In this document: positions 13,386 through 25,100 of the stretch, piece after piece
Layout of the letters: each line of letters opens with the position of its first letter
How positions within the stretch are numbered: the stretch's first letter is position 1
Assembly: GCA_028564675.1 (NCBI GenBank)
Contig: JAOVVO010000044.1
Span: 62,001 to 126,000 of the forward strand
Length of the DNA stretch: 64,000 bases
From: Onchocerca lupi
Lineage: Eukaryota > Nematoda > Chromadorea > Rhabditida > Onchocercidae
Direction of reading: 5' to 3'
The notes under the pieces: model-generated
What the model was told of the DNA's origin: nothing
The model's input: the letters and a program-made list of their open reading frames with translations, nothing else
The model's database searches: none
Made by a program: the position numbers and the translations under genes

Positions 13386-13429
<44 letters not shown>
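13386..13429. repeat. (AT)n microsatellite
   Basis: An uninterrupted AT dinucleotide run of about 44 bases in intergenic DNA. Confidence 0.95.
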
Positions 13430-13432
<3 letters not shown>

Positions 13433-14372
13433 CAATAATGTATATTTTGATTAATTCTTGTCAGTCTTAAATTATTTATAAATTAAAAAGACACAGATAT
13501 TCTAAATTATTCGTAGAAAATGATAGATGATGAAACAGTCGGTTGTTATTCAGTCAGAAATATTCAACAAATAATCACAATCATTCCATATTATCTCTTA
13601 CCTTCGTTATTATTTTCGATCATTTCCGTAACAACATGTGGTAAAAGATCTCGACAGTAAGCTTTTATTATTTTGTTCACTTATCAAACATGTTTATTGT
13701 TAAAAAAATTTTATTCCATAATATCATATCATTGATGAAAAATATAATTGTTGATTTATATTATTATATGTCATCTGATTTCTAATCTTATGATTGCAGC
13801 TATCATTAAAATTGTCATTACCATTCAAATAAATGGATATTTTGCAGTAATGAATATCATGAAAGTGAAGAGTCATATTCATGTTTAGCATCAAAAAATG
13901 AAGATCTAAAGAATAAAAGTATTGGGGAGACAAGGTTAAATTTGAAAATTCAACAGTCAATATTTTTGAATATTGCATTTGACATGCAAGGTTCAAGATA
14001 TACTACAAATAAAGGAATATTCCAATTTTAGATCGAAATATGTTATTATTTGACGAATATTATTTCATTTTCTCTTGATTTGACTTCTCTGATTAATGTG
14101 GTATCTGATCTTTCATCAGATATTATATTTTCTACTGTAGGTTAAATTCAAATCTCAAAATAAGAAGTCTGTTTTTTTTAAATTTAATATAAATAATGGA
14201 AGAAATAAAGACTGGATATGGTCAAAAAAGTGTTAATGAATTCAACTAAACTTTTCATTTTCTCCATTTTCTAAAAATCCAAATTTCAAAATAAGGAGTG
14301 TATTTTTCGGAATAGAAATTCAAAAAAAAAATTATTCGAAAAAATGCTCCAATAGTGTTCTAATTTCAATCA

Positions 14373-14602
14373 GCTGGACCCAGCCATATCTGGCGTGACC
14401 GCTCCAACTGGTCTATATTCCAAATAAATAAAAATGTCAATGTTCGTTTGTTCAAAATCTTAAACCTCCGAAAGTTCTTGAACACGCGCCTATTCGAATG
14501 CAACGTTGCATCAGAATTTGAAATTAATCGGTGAAGAGCTTGAAACGTTGTGTAAAAATGAACAACGAACATTTATATTTTTATTTATATATTTTTGATG
14601 AC
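14373..14602. mobile_element. Short non-autonomous Helitron-derived element
   Basis: About 230 bases with no coding capacity. The left part (CAGCTGGACCCAGCC, then AAATAAATAAAAATGTC and GTTCGTTTGTTCAAAATC) and right part (ATTCGAATGCAACGTTGCATC, then AACGAACATTTATATTTTT) match the two ends of the larger Helitron relics. The ends are roughly inverted relative to each other (AAATAAAAATGTCAATGTTCGT against ACGAACATTTATATTTTTATTT), so it resembles a deletion derivative that kept only the termini. Confidence 0.72.
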
Positions 14603-14943
14603 TTTATCTATCTTTGCCAATTCGGCCGTTATTATTCGCTTCATAATATATATACAGGAAAAAAAAAGATCAATCGGTTAATTTTAAGCATAGCTTATCC
14701 AATTCATATAGTAATATTTGCCTTAAAAATTAGGAAATGAAAAATTTCCCAAATTCTTAATCCAGAATATAGCGATATAAATGGAAAGAAAATTTTTTAT
14801 CACTCTTTCCGGATTTTTTTAACGCTTAAAGTTTGGTGACTTCATCTGTTAAAAATTTTGTGAAGTATTGAAGTATTCGAAAACTCATGAAAAAATGTAA
14901 TTTTTTTAAACTGCAAACGTGATCATATTCTTAAAACGGAAAT

Positions 14944-15140
14944 ATACATATATAAAGAAGGAAAAGAGAACAAAAAATTTGTATTTTATATATTTTAAGC
15001 TAAATCATCAAAATGAAATATAGTTAGTGAAACATATATATATATATAAAGAAGGAAAAGAGAACAAAAAATTTGTATTTTATATATTTTGACGAAAGAA
15101 TTTAAGCTAAATCATCAAAATGAAATATAGTTAGTGAAAC
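14944..15140. repeat. Direct tandem duplication of about 90-105 bp
   Basis: Two adjacent copies (about 14944-15033 and 15034-15140) share AAAGAAGGAAAAGAGAAC, AAATTTGTATTTTATATATT and GCTAAATCATCAAAATG, ending in ATAGTTAGTGAAAC. The second copy has about 14 extra bases (GACGAAAGAATTTA). The near identity of the copies suggests a recent duplication. Confidence 0.9.
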
Positions 15141-15458
15141 CTCAAAGAATTATCTCGCTTATGATCTTAAATCAACATTAATATTCGATCCTGAAAATTA
15201 ATGATTTAACCTTACAGTAATTTCTATAATTTATTTCTGATAAGGATAACATAAATCCAATGCAATTAATGTGTTACTTCTGTAATTTTATGTCAATCCA
15301 TTGAAGTTATGGAGTGTAGATTACCATTAAATTAATAACCGTTATTATTAAATTTCGATATCAAATTCCATTCCTGAATTTTCGAATTGTGATTATCTGA
15401 ATATGAGGACCAAATCAGCCAATATTTCACAAGAAATGCAAGAGCGAATAATTTTAGC

Positions 15459-15961
15459 ATGAGAAAACTACCGCTGAAAACATCTCTAACATCGGCGAAA
15501 GAAACCGCTGTAGAAAAAGATGTCCACATTCCAGAATCTGTTATCACTGAAGAAATCTTTGTGCCCATTGGAAAATCATCAAGGTAAAATACAGAGAAAC
15601 TATCGCATTTTGAATTTTTCAAAAATTACTTTTAGTACAATTTTATGACTTTTAAATGCTTCTAAACCGAAGAAGGAAAGAAGCACGAAGATTCTGCTAT
15701 ATTTATGCTGCGCATTACCTCTCTTACCAACTGTTTAAAATGAAACGCCTTTAAAAACTTTATTAGAAATACAATAATTTTTAATCATTCAGGGACCCTT
15801 TACCTCCAAAAGGTGTAATGACCGCAAACAAGAATAAAATAAAAACGCAAATTGAAACTGGAATAACGCAGAGACGAACACCACCTACTATACGATTTAC
15901 AGAGGAGCGACATCGATCACGTACTATCAGTATTTTCAACGAACAGAAATCAGAGAAATGA
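15459..15961 (+). CDS. Small basic protein of unknown function
   Basis: Two exons, 15459-15583 and 15793-15961, joined by AAG|GTAAAA and TTCAG|GG in matching phase, encode 97 residues. A TTTTAG acceptor ends two bases before the ATG, which suggests spliced-leader addition there. The alternative is an upstream exon, since the frame stays open to about 15393. The protein has no signal peptide or membrane segment. Its N half is acidic-mixed (EKDVHIPESVITEE) and its C half is basic and Ser/Thr rich (TQRRTPPTIRFTEERHRSRT). TIRF fits the loose RVxF pattern that docks protein phosphatase 1, but such short matches occur by chance. I do not recognise the family. Minus-strand open frames over the same DNA lack consistent splice phases and look like shadows. 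The stop lies 103 bases from the convergent proteasome gene. Confidence 0.6.
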
Positions 15962-16064
15962 ATGTGCATTGTAATTCAACCCGTGTATAATATAAAATAT
16001 TTACTTCGAAGCAATTTAAAAAAACATATGAATCTGTAAAAAGTTGATAATTAACGGATATTTC

Positions 16065-18307
16065 TCAATCTCTTTCAGCGATAGCGTTCAAGTGGTGGTC
16101 AACCTCCACATTTGATAATTTTCTGAAAATATTTTTTTGAATATAACTTTCTAAAACGCTAGCGTTATTTCAAATTAGTAATCCATCCAATTCACTCTTT
16201 GACCTTCAATCTTAGATCATTTTTATGTCCTATTTTGCTAGCATCTGCGAAAATTTCAATTACCTGAATTTTCTGTTATCCTTTGTAACAACAGCAACCT
16301 CAACTTCTGATGCTTTCAAATCAACGCCTAAAGATGATTGTAAACATTCAAGAGCCAGCTGAAAATAAAAAATTTATTAAAGTCATTTTCAAATAAATTT
16401 GAATAGAAAACCAAAATCACTGTTTACAGATAAAAATGATATTCACGATGAAGCAAAAGTGAAAGACTCAATAAAACGATAGATTTTTGGAAAAAACTGT
16501 AAAATACATAGAGAAAATAAAGAATAAGGGACAGCTTTAACTGAATAAGTAAATGAACAAATCTAAATCATTAAAAATATTCTAGCTCGGACATAGCACT
16601 TGGAAAAGTTTTTTTGCTTGATTTTCACTGAAATAACTTTAAGCCATATTAGTCAATTCAGATGGAAGTTATTCTGTCACAAGGATTTTGTGAATCTCTT
16701 GTTATCGTGATGGAGCATACCTGCACTGTACCATCGAAATCATAATCAGTCTTTTTCTTCAATTTTTTCTCCAAAAAACTATTTGCGGGTTGTTGCTTTA
16801 CACCAACACCAACACCACGCATTCCTCGATAATAACCAGCTGGATCTACACGAAATATTTGAGGCCCCTCTTCATCATCATATGAGATCAGCAGCATAAC
16901 TGCAATTATTAATTCATTAACTCTGTAGAGATCAATAATGATTATTCCAATATTATTATTTATTATAATTCATTTTTTGATCATAAAAAATTGTATGATT
17001 CAGCTCTTACTCCTATAGATTATTCATTAAAAATTAAAATCAGAAAAATATTGTTTCGACATAGAAAGCGAAGCGACAAAATGATGTACTAAACAAATGA
17101 GAATATGAAAAATTTTCCTTTTTTCTTTTTTTTTTTTTTCGCGTTATTGTAATTGAATCCAATACGTATCGAAAAATTAATTTGATTAACTCCTTATATA
17201 AATCATATATTTACCACAGCCCAATGAACGTAATTCAGCATTCTGAGTATAATACTGATTAAGATCAGCCATTCTCCTACTGAGTTGTTCTACCGACATA
17301 TTATAACCATTCTTGTATTTCCATTCAGCCGCTTCTATTTGTGCTCGTTTAACTTGGAATTTACTATCAGCTTAAAACAAATGATAAAATGCATGCGAAA
17401 CCTACTGCTCATTAAGAAAAACGTATAACTGTATTTCGAATTTGTTCAAAATATTTCTAAATTCTTCGGATATCGGAAACATCAACTTCACTACTCTCAA
17501 ATAATGCACTTTCCAACAAAGTTTTTGTCTACTGAATCATTTACGAACAATATAATGTAACTTTCCAAACATAAAATGACCACAATTAAAAGATCAATAA
17601 ATGGGTATATTTCCTAAATCTAGAATCACTGAATATGAATCAAAACATACGTATCATGCCGACCATTGCACAACCAATTGATGGTGTTAATTGGTATAAA
17701 CTTGTCACAGATTCCGCTACAATCAATTTATCCTGAAATTAAAGAATATAAATCTGGTGTAATTTCATATTTTATATACATAAAAATATAAGACAGTAAA
17801 GGAAAATTTCGACGCTGTATTCAGCTTATCATTTGGCATTCAACTGAGAATGCTGGGTGGATTTGAGTGAAATTTTTTTCCTCATATATTACATTATGGA
17901 TCAAATAAAAATACTACTACTGTATTTAATTTATAAAGCGTTGATTTTGAAATCTTTTGTAGAAGGATCACATATTTTATTGATTATAAAATGGTGAATG
18001 CATAAAAACTTACAGGTACACGTTTCTGCACAGCTACAACAGCGCAGTTGACACCTTTCACACCAACAGCAGTCAAATTCGTTGAGTTTATCGCTTTGAA
18101 AGCATACTCTAAAATGAAAGGCAAAGGAATAAGTTTGCAAAGTAGCAAATATTCCACGAAATAATAGATCTCGCTAGAGTTTTTTCACAAAAATTAATCT
18201 ATTGACATTTAGAATTACAGAAATGTCTCACCAACTTGATATACTCTTCCTTCAGGAGAAAAGATTGTAATATGACGATCGAAACCTGCACTGCTTCCCC
18301 GCGACAT
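16065..18307 (-). CDS. pas-1: 20S proteasome subunit alpha type 1 (PSMA6 / PAS-1)
   Basis: Seven minus-strand exons (18307-18232, 18108-18014, 17732-17651, 17370-17215, 16899-16721, 16358-16264, 16122-16065) join in phase to give 246 residues, the usual length of PSMA6. The N-terminus has the proteasome alpha signature (FDRHITIFSPEGRVYQVEYA). It is followed by NCAVVAVQKRVP, the GCAMVGM core strand, the helix with EAAEWKYKNGY, LISYDDEEGPQ and the DPAGYY motif, then SFLEKKLKKK, ending in HLNAIAERD. The alpha ring gates the 20S core in cytosol and nucleus; alpha subunits are not proteolytic. A TTTTAG site lies about nine bases before the ATG, suiting spliced-leader addition. The gene lies downstream of the ATAD5-like gene on the same strand, 864 bases after its stop. 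Confidence 0.96.
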
Positions 18308-19170
18308 AATAACTCTAAAACAGTGATATAGGCTTATTCCAATGATGTGCCCATTTTTGATTACAGTAAACATATTCCGCTCTATCGGATATTTGTGTCA
18401 AGATTCTACGTTTATGGTAAATCATCTAAAAAACTATAGATAGAATCTATAGGAAAGGTTCATAAGTGAATCTATATTTTTCTCGGTTTAAATAAAACTT
18501 CAATTTTTTTTAACAACTTTTTTGCTTCATTTTCCTCTATTTTTAGAGTATTTTTCGACCTTAAATTCACTTAAATATAAAAACTCATGGAATTCATTAC
18601 ATGAGATATACAAAAGTCTTAAAAAAAAATTTTTTTAAATTCAACTGTGTCATACAGAACAGATATTGTTCGAAAAAATTATCGAACAGTCCTGATAAAA
18701 ATTAGAAAAAGTGTAATTAAAAAAATATAAGGGAACAGAATCTGACTGGTCAACTCACTGGGTCACGAAAACCGGAATTTTCATAAAACGCATTAAAAGA
18801 TCACTGAAATGTAACTTCGTAATAGACATAGCAAACTGCACTTTTATGTGATAAATATGAGTCCAACAACTGACCTTCACAACATGAATCATTCCATTCA
18901 GAAATAAAATATATTTATTGCACTAATAAATAGCATCATAATGTTACATAAAATTGAAGAAAATTGGGAATACAATTAATGAGAAAGGATCGGATGTGAA
19001 ATAAACAACGATTCTAGGCATAATGATCAAAATATCTATTTAAAATATTACAAAAATAGTATATTTTCATATTATGCAGTTAAAATTTTCAAATTTGATT
19101 TCCAAATTTCAATTTAAAATACTCTCTTTTACAAATTCTAGAACAGGAATGAACATATTTGCAAAAAAGA
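18308..19170. other. Spacer between ATAD5-like and pas-1 genes
   Basis: The 863 bases between the stop of the ATAD5-like gene and the start of pas-1, both on the minus strand, hold the 3' untranslated region of the first and the promoter or trans-splice region of the second. A short minus-strand open stretch (18803-18755) follows a TTTCAG, but its phase does not match the upstream ATAD5 exon. Confidence 0.5.
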
Positions 19171-22100
19171 TCAATGAGTTAATAGATAATATTGAGTTAA
19201 GATATTTTTCAGAGCACCACTGGAATCTATTTGTGAGTCACCGTGTAATTCATCAAAATAATGCAAAGCGCGACGAGAAGTAGGCATTTTGGCACGAGAT
19301 GCTTTATTCATAATGCACAGATATGGTATGTAATCAAGTATCACATCTGCAAAATAATTTTTAATTTACACTGGAATTTGCGAATTTCTGGAATTACCAT
19401 TGAGTTAGGATGAGAAACTTTAGATAATGAATCGTTTGTATTGCTCAAGGTATTAAGATATATGATCTAAAGCATTGGAAATTTTTGCTTTTATGAAACA
19501 TTTGATAAGGAAGAAATTATTTCCCGAAAGAAATCACAAAATGCAAGCAAATTAAAACTTAAATCAATTGAAAGAAATAAATCAAACTGAGTCAGTCGAA
19601 TTAATCAAATTAGTTAAATCAAAAAAAGAAATACCTAACAAAGGGAAATATTCAATTGCAGGTAGCGCAGAACGAGTAACTTTCACTGCAACATGCATAT
19701 CGTTCTCCACAACTTTAACCTCTTCCTCTCTAAAATCAAAATCTGCACAGATTAAACGGATAATTGAACAAAAGCTATTCCTTTTTTAAAGAAAGCAAAC
19801 AAGGACAGAATGCAAACCGATCCGTTGATGAAAGAACCACTCCCGGTTCGTATGAATGGTCGTTGCGTAATATGACGTTGTACGAAATGAAATGGCATTT
19901 TTTAGATAATGCTTCAATTTCTGTTTGCTTTTCACTTTCTGACTGTTTCATCAGCTGCAAAAGTTTGAAAATTTGGATAGTTGCTGAAATGAAATTAACT
20001 CTGACAATTCATATCTACCATAAAAAGAACCCCTGTCTGCAATCCTTGTCGCGAAATACAACTGCTGGTTAGCATTGGAGGATCTAATATATTCTTGAAA
20101 GCTTCAATGAAGAAAATATAATGACAAATGTTAATTAGTCAAGACCAAACAATTTAAATAATTAAATCGCAATTAGATAGACTAACGAACAAATAGTTCA
20201 GAGGCAAGTATCATGAACAATTTCCCGAAAGATTTTTAACTAGTCCCTATAACCAAAAAATCTTATAAATGATTGTTTTCTTTTCCATTACATTTTATAA
20301 CTACTTACCGTCCTTAAAGAATTATTGCTGCCTTCTCCCGAATAAAACTGAAGATGATTGATACATGCTCGCAAGTCACCGTTATACTGCTCAGCCAAAG
20401 CATGGCAGACATCGGAATATACGCTAACGTTTAAAGCAGCACAAAGTTCCTCAAAATATTCGAATATTTACTTTGAGTCTGCTCAATGAAAAATCAAAGA
20501 ATGAAACGAAAAAAGAGTGATAGCTCAATCGAAAAAATAACATGAAGAATGAGAAAAAAATAAATAAATGAATTACATCGATTCAAAAAAACACCTGAAG
20601 ATGCGAAGAAACGATTTGAACTTCTGGTCTAATTAAAGGAAATATGACGACGGGCAATTCAAGTCCTAATTGTTTTCGAACAAGAGAAATGTCTGAAATC
20701 AGCAAACAACCATAACATGAATACATATTTAGGATGAAGAAAAAATTATTGGGCTATAAGAATTTATAAGAAAATAAAAAATCGAAATTAACCTTCACAA
20801 ACAATGATAACTGGAGTGTGAGCTTCCTTGCATAGAGTTCTTAGTGCAGGCCAGAAGCCATCATCATGCTTATCATATATTACATCGCACTAAAAAGAGT
20901 GATTATCTCCATGTTAAAAAAAAGCAACATAAAAAAATTCGGCCTTAAAGATAAGAAAAAAATTAAATGAAGATTACATCGTCAACCAAGATAATGGAGT
21001 CCTTAATCATCTTTTCATCATCCTTTCCATTCCGGAAAAACATCTGGTTTACGGCTGTAACCATCGGAAACTAAAACAATTTATTATAAGTTTTCTAGAA
21101 AAATTTGAACTTGCAATACAAGTACTTTTTGAATGCACAAAAACAAATTTTCTCTACTACAAACAAAAATCAAGAAACAATCCGAATAAAGTAATTAAAG
21201 TAGAAAAGACCTTGTGAGAATGTGTAGCTCCTTGCAACTTACACTTCAGCTGCAAACCATTTCTCTTCTCATTAGAAGCAATTTCTAATACATGCATTTC
21301 ATAACGCTTCGAGACTGCATAAATCTGAAACAAATATCGTCAGTACAAATCTGAAACAAATATTCTACTCACCATTATTTCCATCATTTAACAAGAAAGG
21401 CATTTCAAAATTGAAATTTCTTAGTGATTACTAGTGATGTTTTGCCACTACCACAGTGACCATATATGATTGCAGTATTGCATAACTGCTCTTCTTCTTC
21501 ATCAAAATTAGAAGAATCGAAGGAATCCGAATCACGCCTCTTCTGTCGACTGGCAATTCTTACATCTGCAAATGTCAAACAAAATTTATATGCTAAGAAA
21601 AAAAGTATGAGTTTGTCTAACCAAGACAGAAGACATTACCTGTTTTACGATTCCTACTTTTTTGCAACCGTTCCTTCCACATACCAATCCAATCACATAA
21701 TTTATGAACGATAGTACTATCAGCAATTAATTCATCAATCCCAACTGGCCTCAATGCTTCACTCCAAATATTCTGCTGCAGTTCTTCGGTAAGCGATTTC
21801 CATTTTCCGTTTCTTGACCACTTCTTCCTTGCACTACAAAATAAAATTTCTAATGCTCAATGACGCAACTTCAAAAAAATAATACACAAGAACTAGAAAA
21901 AATATGAAGAAGGCAGAGAGGGGAAAAAGAAACCTTCTAGGCCTCAAAAGAATACGTGAATCAGCGATTACAATTTTCTCTCTCAAACTTTCAAATTCAT
22001 CAGAATTCTTTTGCCGAAGTGACATTTGAAACATATTATTATTGTATGAAATCATCTTCGAGATCTGGTGCTGACGAAACCCACAAGGCAAGTCATAGCT

Positions 22101-25100
22101 AGCGGATGCAATTTCAGCGTATCCAACGTTCGAAATGCTCGGAAAAGGCGCAAAATCCATCTCACCCATCAGAACTGTAATGTAAAACATAGAGCTTATA
22201 GATTACTACACACTCTTCCCTCCACTGATTCTAACGGCCTTTATTTTATTTTCGGGTGAGATGAATCAACAGAACTGCCAGAGTTCACAATGGTTTCTCT
22301 CTCTAATAAGTAGCTGGAAAAGTACATAATAAAAAAAGGTTAAAATTTGAACCTGGCTTCTTTTCATGCTTTGAAATGTAGTTCATTTCATCATCGATAA
22401 GTTGATCATTACAAATTGATGAGTTGTTTATGACTATTTCTGATTTATTCGTTGTAGTTTGTCTAGCACTTGTATGAGACTTTTTTTTGTAGAAAATCGA
22501 TGACTTTTCAGGCGCACTTTTGTTCAATCCCTGATCGTCAATGAGGACTATATCATCATCTATCTCATCAGTATTTCGCTAAATTTGTTAACTCTAAAGT
22601 AATTTTAAACACACATATCTTTAATGGAACAAAATTTCTTAAACAACAATTAATAAATTAAAAATTGCTTGCGAGCAGATATAAATAAGAAACTGGAAAA
22701 GACCAAAGTTTAGCTGATGCTGTCAAATACTAACTGGATTTAAAAGTGGACAAATTAAACTAAAGCTGCAAAATATTACTGAAGCAGAGCATCGAGATCG
22801 ATCAGCATTTTCCGTACTCGTAAAGCCTAGGAAGGAATTGGTTTCCTGTAAAATAAATGAATGTTTAGACAAGAAGACAAATGTGCAATAATGGAATCTC
22901 TTGTTTTCTCGTGAAGATTCACATTCCACGCATAAGATGAGTATTTTCAAGAATTTAATTAATAATCTTGAATGTCCGGAAGAAATATCATAATATCAGA
23001 TAGAACCAATCAGTTCAGCAAATTTTAACTCTTTGCAGCAAGGCTAAGACATAACTAAGAAAATGATGAAATTTTAATTGGACAAGTACTAATCAGTTAT
23101 TTTTATGATCTTCCAGAAATATTTGCTAAAATTCATGCATATAATTTGTCAGATATGTGCTGCATGGCCTAATTTATTTAAAAGTTACCTCGTTCATATT
23201 TTTCTTCACTTCACCTGCAATTATTGTTTGACGACGGCTCGAAGTCGGCAATTCGATAATTTTTTTCTGCAAACACAGCGACCTCCGACGAAATTTATCC
23301 TTTCTGTCTTGCTTCTCTGAAAAGTAATAAAGTGATGAAATCAAACTCTACAGTTTAAGCAGTGGATTGAGCAATACGAAATGCATGGAATAACAAATAA
23401 CTACCGATATTACATTAGCGGCTTTTAATAAATGAAGAAATTAAAACTGTAGCTGTAATAATCACCCTTTTTATAAACTAATTTAAGCTACCTACTTGGA
23501 AATCCCCCAAAACTTGTCCTATATGATGACAGTTTTCCCATCAATAAGCTGTTAGGCTGCACCGTACTTCCACTATCGATTTGGTCTTGTTGACAAAATG
23601 TAAGTGCATCTTCTTCCCTATCAATTAGATGATCCCATTGGTTCGGTATATCTTCTAGCCATTTCTTTACTCTAAAACGATGTTATTGAAAAAAAAAAAA
23701 AAAAAAAAATAGAACACCATTAAAAGATTTCAAAATTTCATTATATCGCGAACAAAACATAATTTCTAAGAATTTATTCAAAATGAAAATATACTTTGCT
23801 TTTGGTCCTGTACGCGGGACAACCAACAAAGATGGATGTAAATGTCGTACAGCAATAGATGCCTTATTGCACTGCTGCACATCATTATTTCCCTTATCAT
23901 TTGTTTTATTTAAATTCGTATTTTCTTTATTATCATTTATGTCCTGCAAAAGCAAACCTCAATTTAACAGCTCCTACACGTTTAATGTGTAGACACATGA
24001 ATGAAAGATGATGCACTACACTAAATAACTAGCAAATTCTCCTTTAATGATGCTAAAATAAAAGTATATGTAATGGGGGTTACTGATCAAATTGACAAAA
24101 CTTCTGCTATGAAAATATCTAATTCCGTATTATTTAAAATACAATCAATTTAAAATGAATGAACCTCTTTCATCAACCCGGAAAGACATCGCAATCGATC
24201 TCCACGCACCCACATGACTTTTTCCTCCTTAAATGCTTTCAGTCTGTTATCAAAATATAAAAATTCTTAAAGAAATGAAAATTTACTTTGAATATCTATT
24301 ATTATTTAAAATTTGTGTAAGTAACGAAGATAAAAGACTGCCCTGCAATTTAATTTCATTGTTCAAAAACAAATTAAGAATCTGTGAATTAACTTTCGAC
24401 AATAACAAGTCTTAAAATTGGAAACAAATCTAATATTTACCAGACCACAAAAAGTGCAACACTTGGAACTTACTACATGTCGTTTGGTTTTTTTCATTGC
24501 GACATTTATTTCCGACAAACTTGACATATCAGAATGGTCAGCTGTTTTTGCATTCATAGAATTATCAACTTCCATCTGTTCCGGTTGTGATACATGATTA
24601 TCTTTGGAAAAAAAGTACAAATCATTCAAAAACAAGAATGATATATGTACATCAAAAGTTTTCTAGTACAGAGATAATAAACATTAAATCACAGCAATTT
24701 CGTATAAGAGTATATCTACCACTAGCAATGAAGCCAACTGTCCCACTGTTGCTTTCATCATTTTTAACTCCCGGAAATCCTTCAAGAACCTTTTCGTTTT
24801 TTAAATGACACTGGAAAGTTTTGGATACGGCAGGCAAAAACCTGACTGCTTCATTTTGAAACGAACTGGTGTTTTGGTCCAGCAAGACATTACGCTGAAT
24901 GGTGGGCACATCACATACACTATTATCACTAGCAATCTGAAAAAATTTTAAAGAGAAATGCACTGTTATTTCAAATGAAAAAAAAACTTAAGCAATAACA
25001 TAAAGAAAACATTAAATTCGTCTGATTCTGTTAGAAAGGGACTTTCTCTCTAACCTGCATTACCACCTACTATTAGATAAAGTTACTTCACTTTTAAAAT

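Larger units (their letters stand above)
11833..15458. other. Intergenic AT-rich region with repeats
   Basis: No exon could be supported. It contains a TA microsatellite, one Helitron-derived short element and a tandem duplication, listed separately. Promoter sequence for the secreted-protein gene at 11832 should lie at its left end. Confidence 0.6.

Noticed and set aside
15332..15969. Two minus-strand open frames with hydrophobic stretches (a possible membrane protein)
   Set aside because: The splice phases between them do not match, while the plus strand of the same DNA gives a two-exon frame with clean donor, acceptor and stop.
18755..18803. Short open stretch after TTTCAG as a last ATAD5 exon
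   Set aside because: It needs phase 2, but the previous exon has no suitable donor and itself ends with a stop at 19171 in a sequence resembling the family C-terminus.
22190..22321. Spacer open frames among ATAD5 exons on the plus strand
   Set aside because: They are intronic or antisense shadows. The minus-strand exons join in continuous phase.
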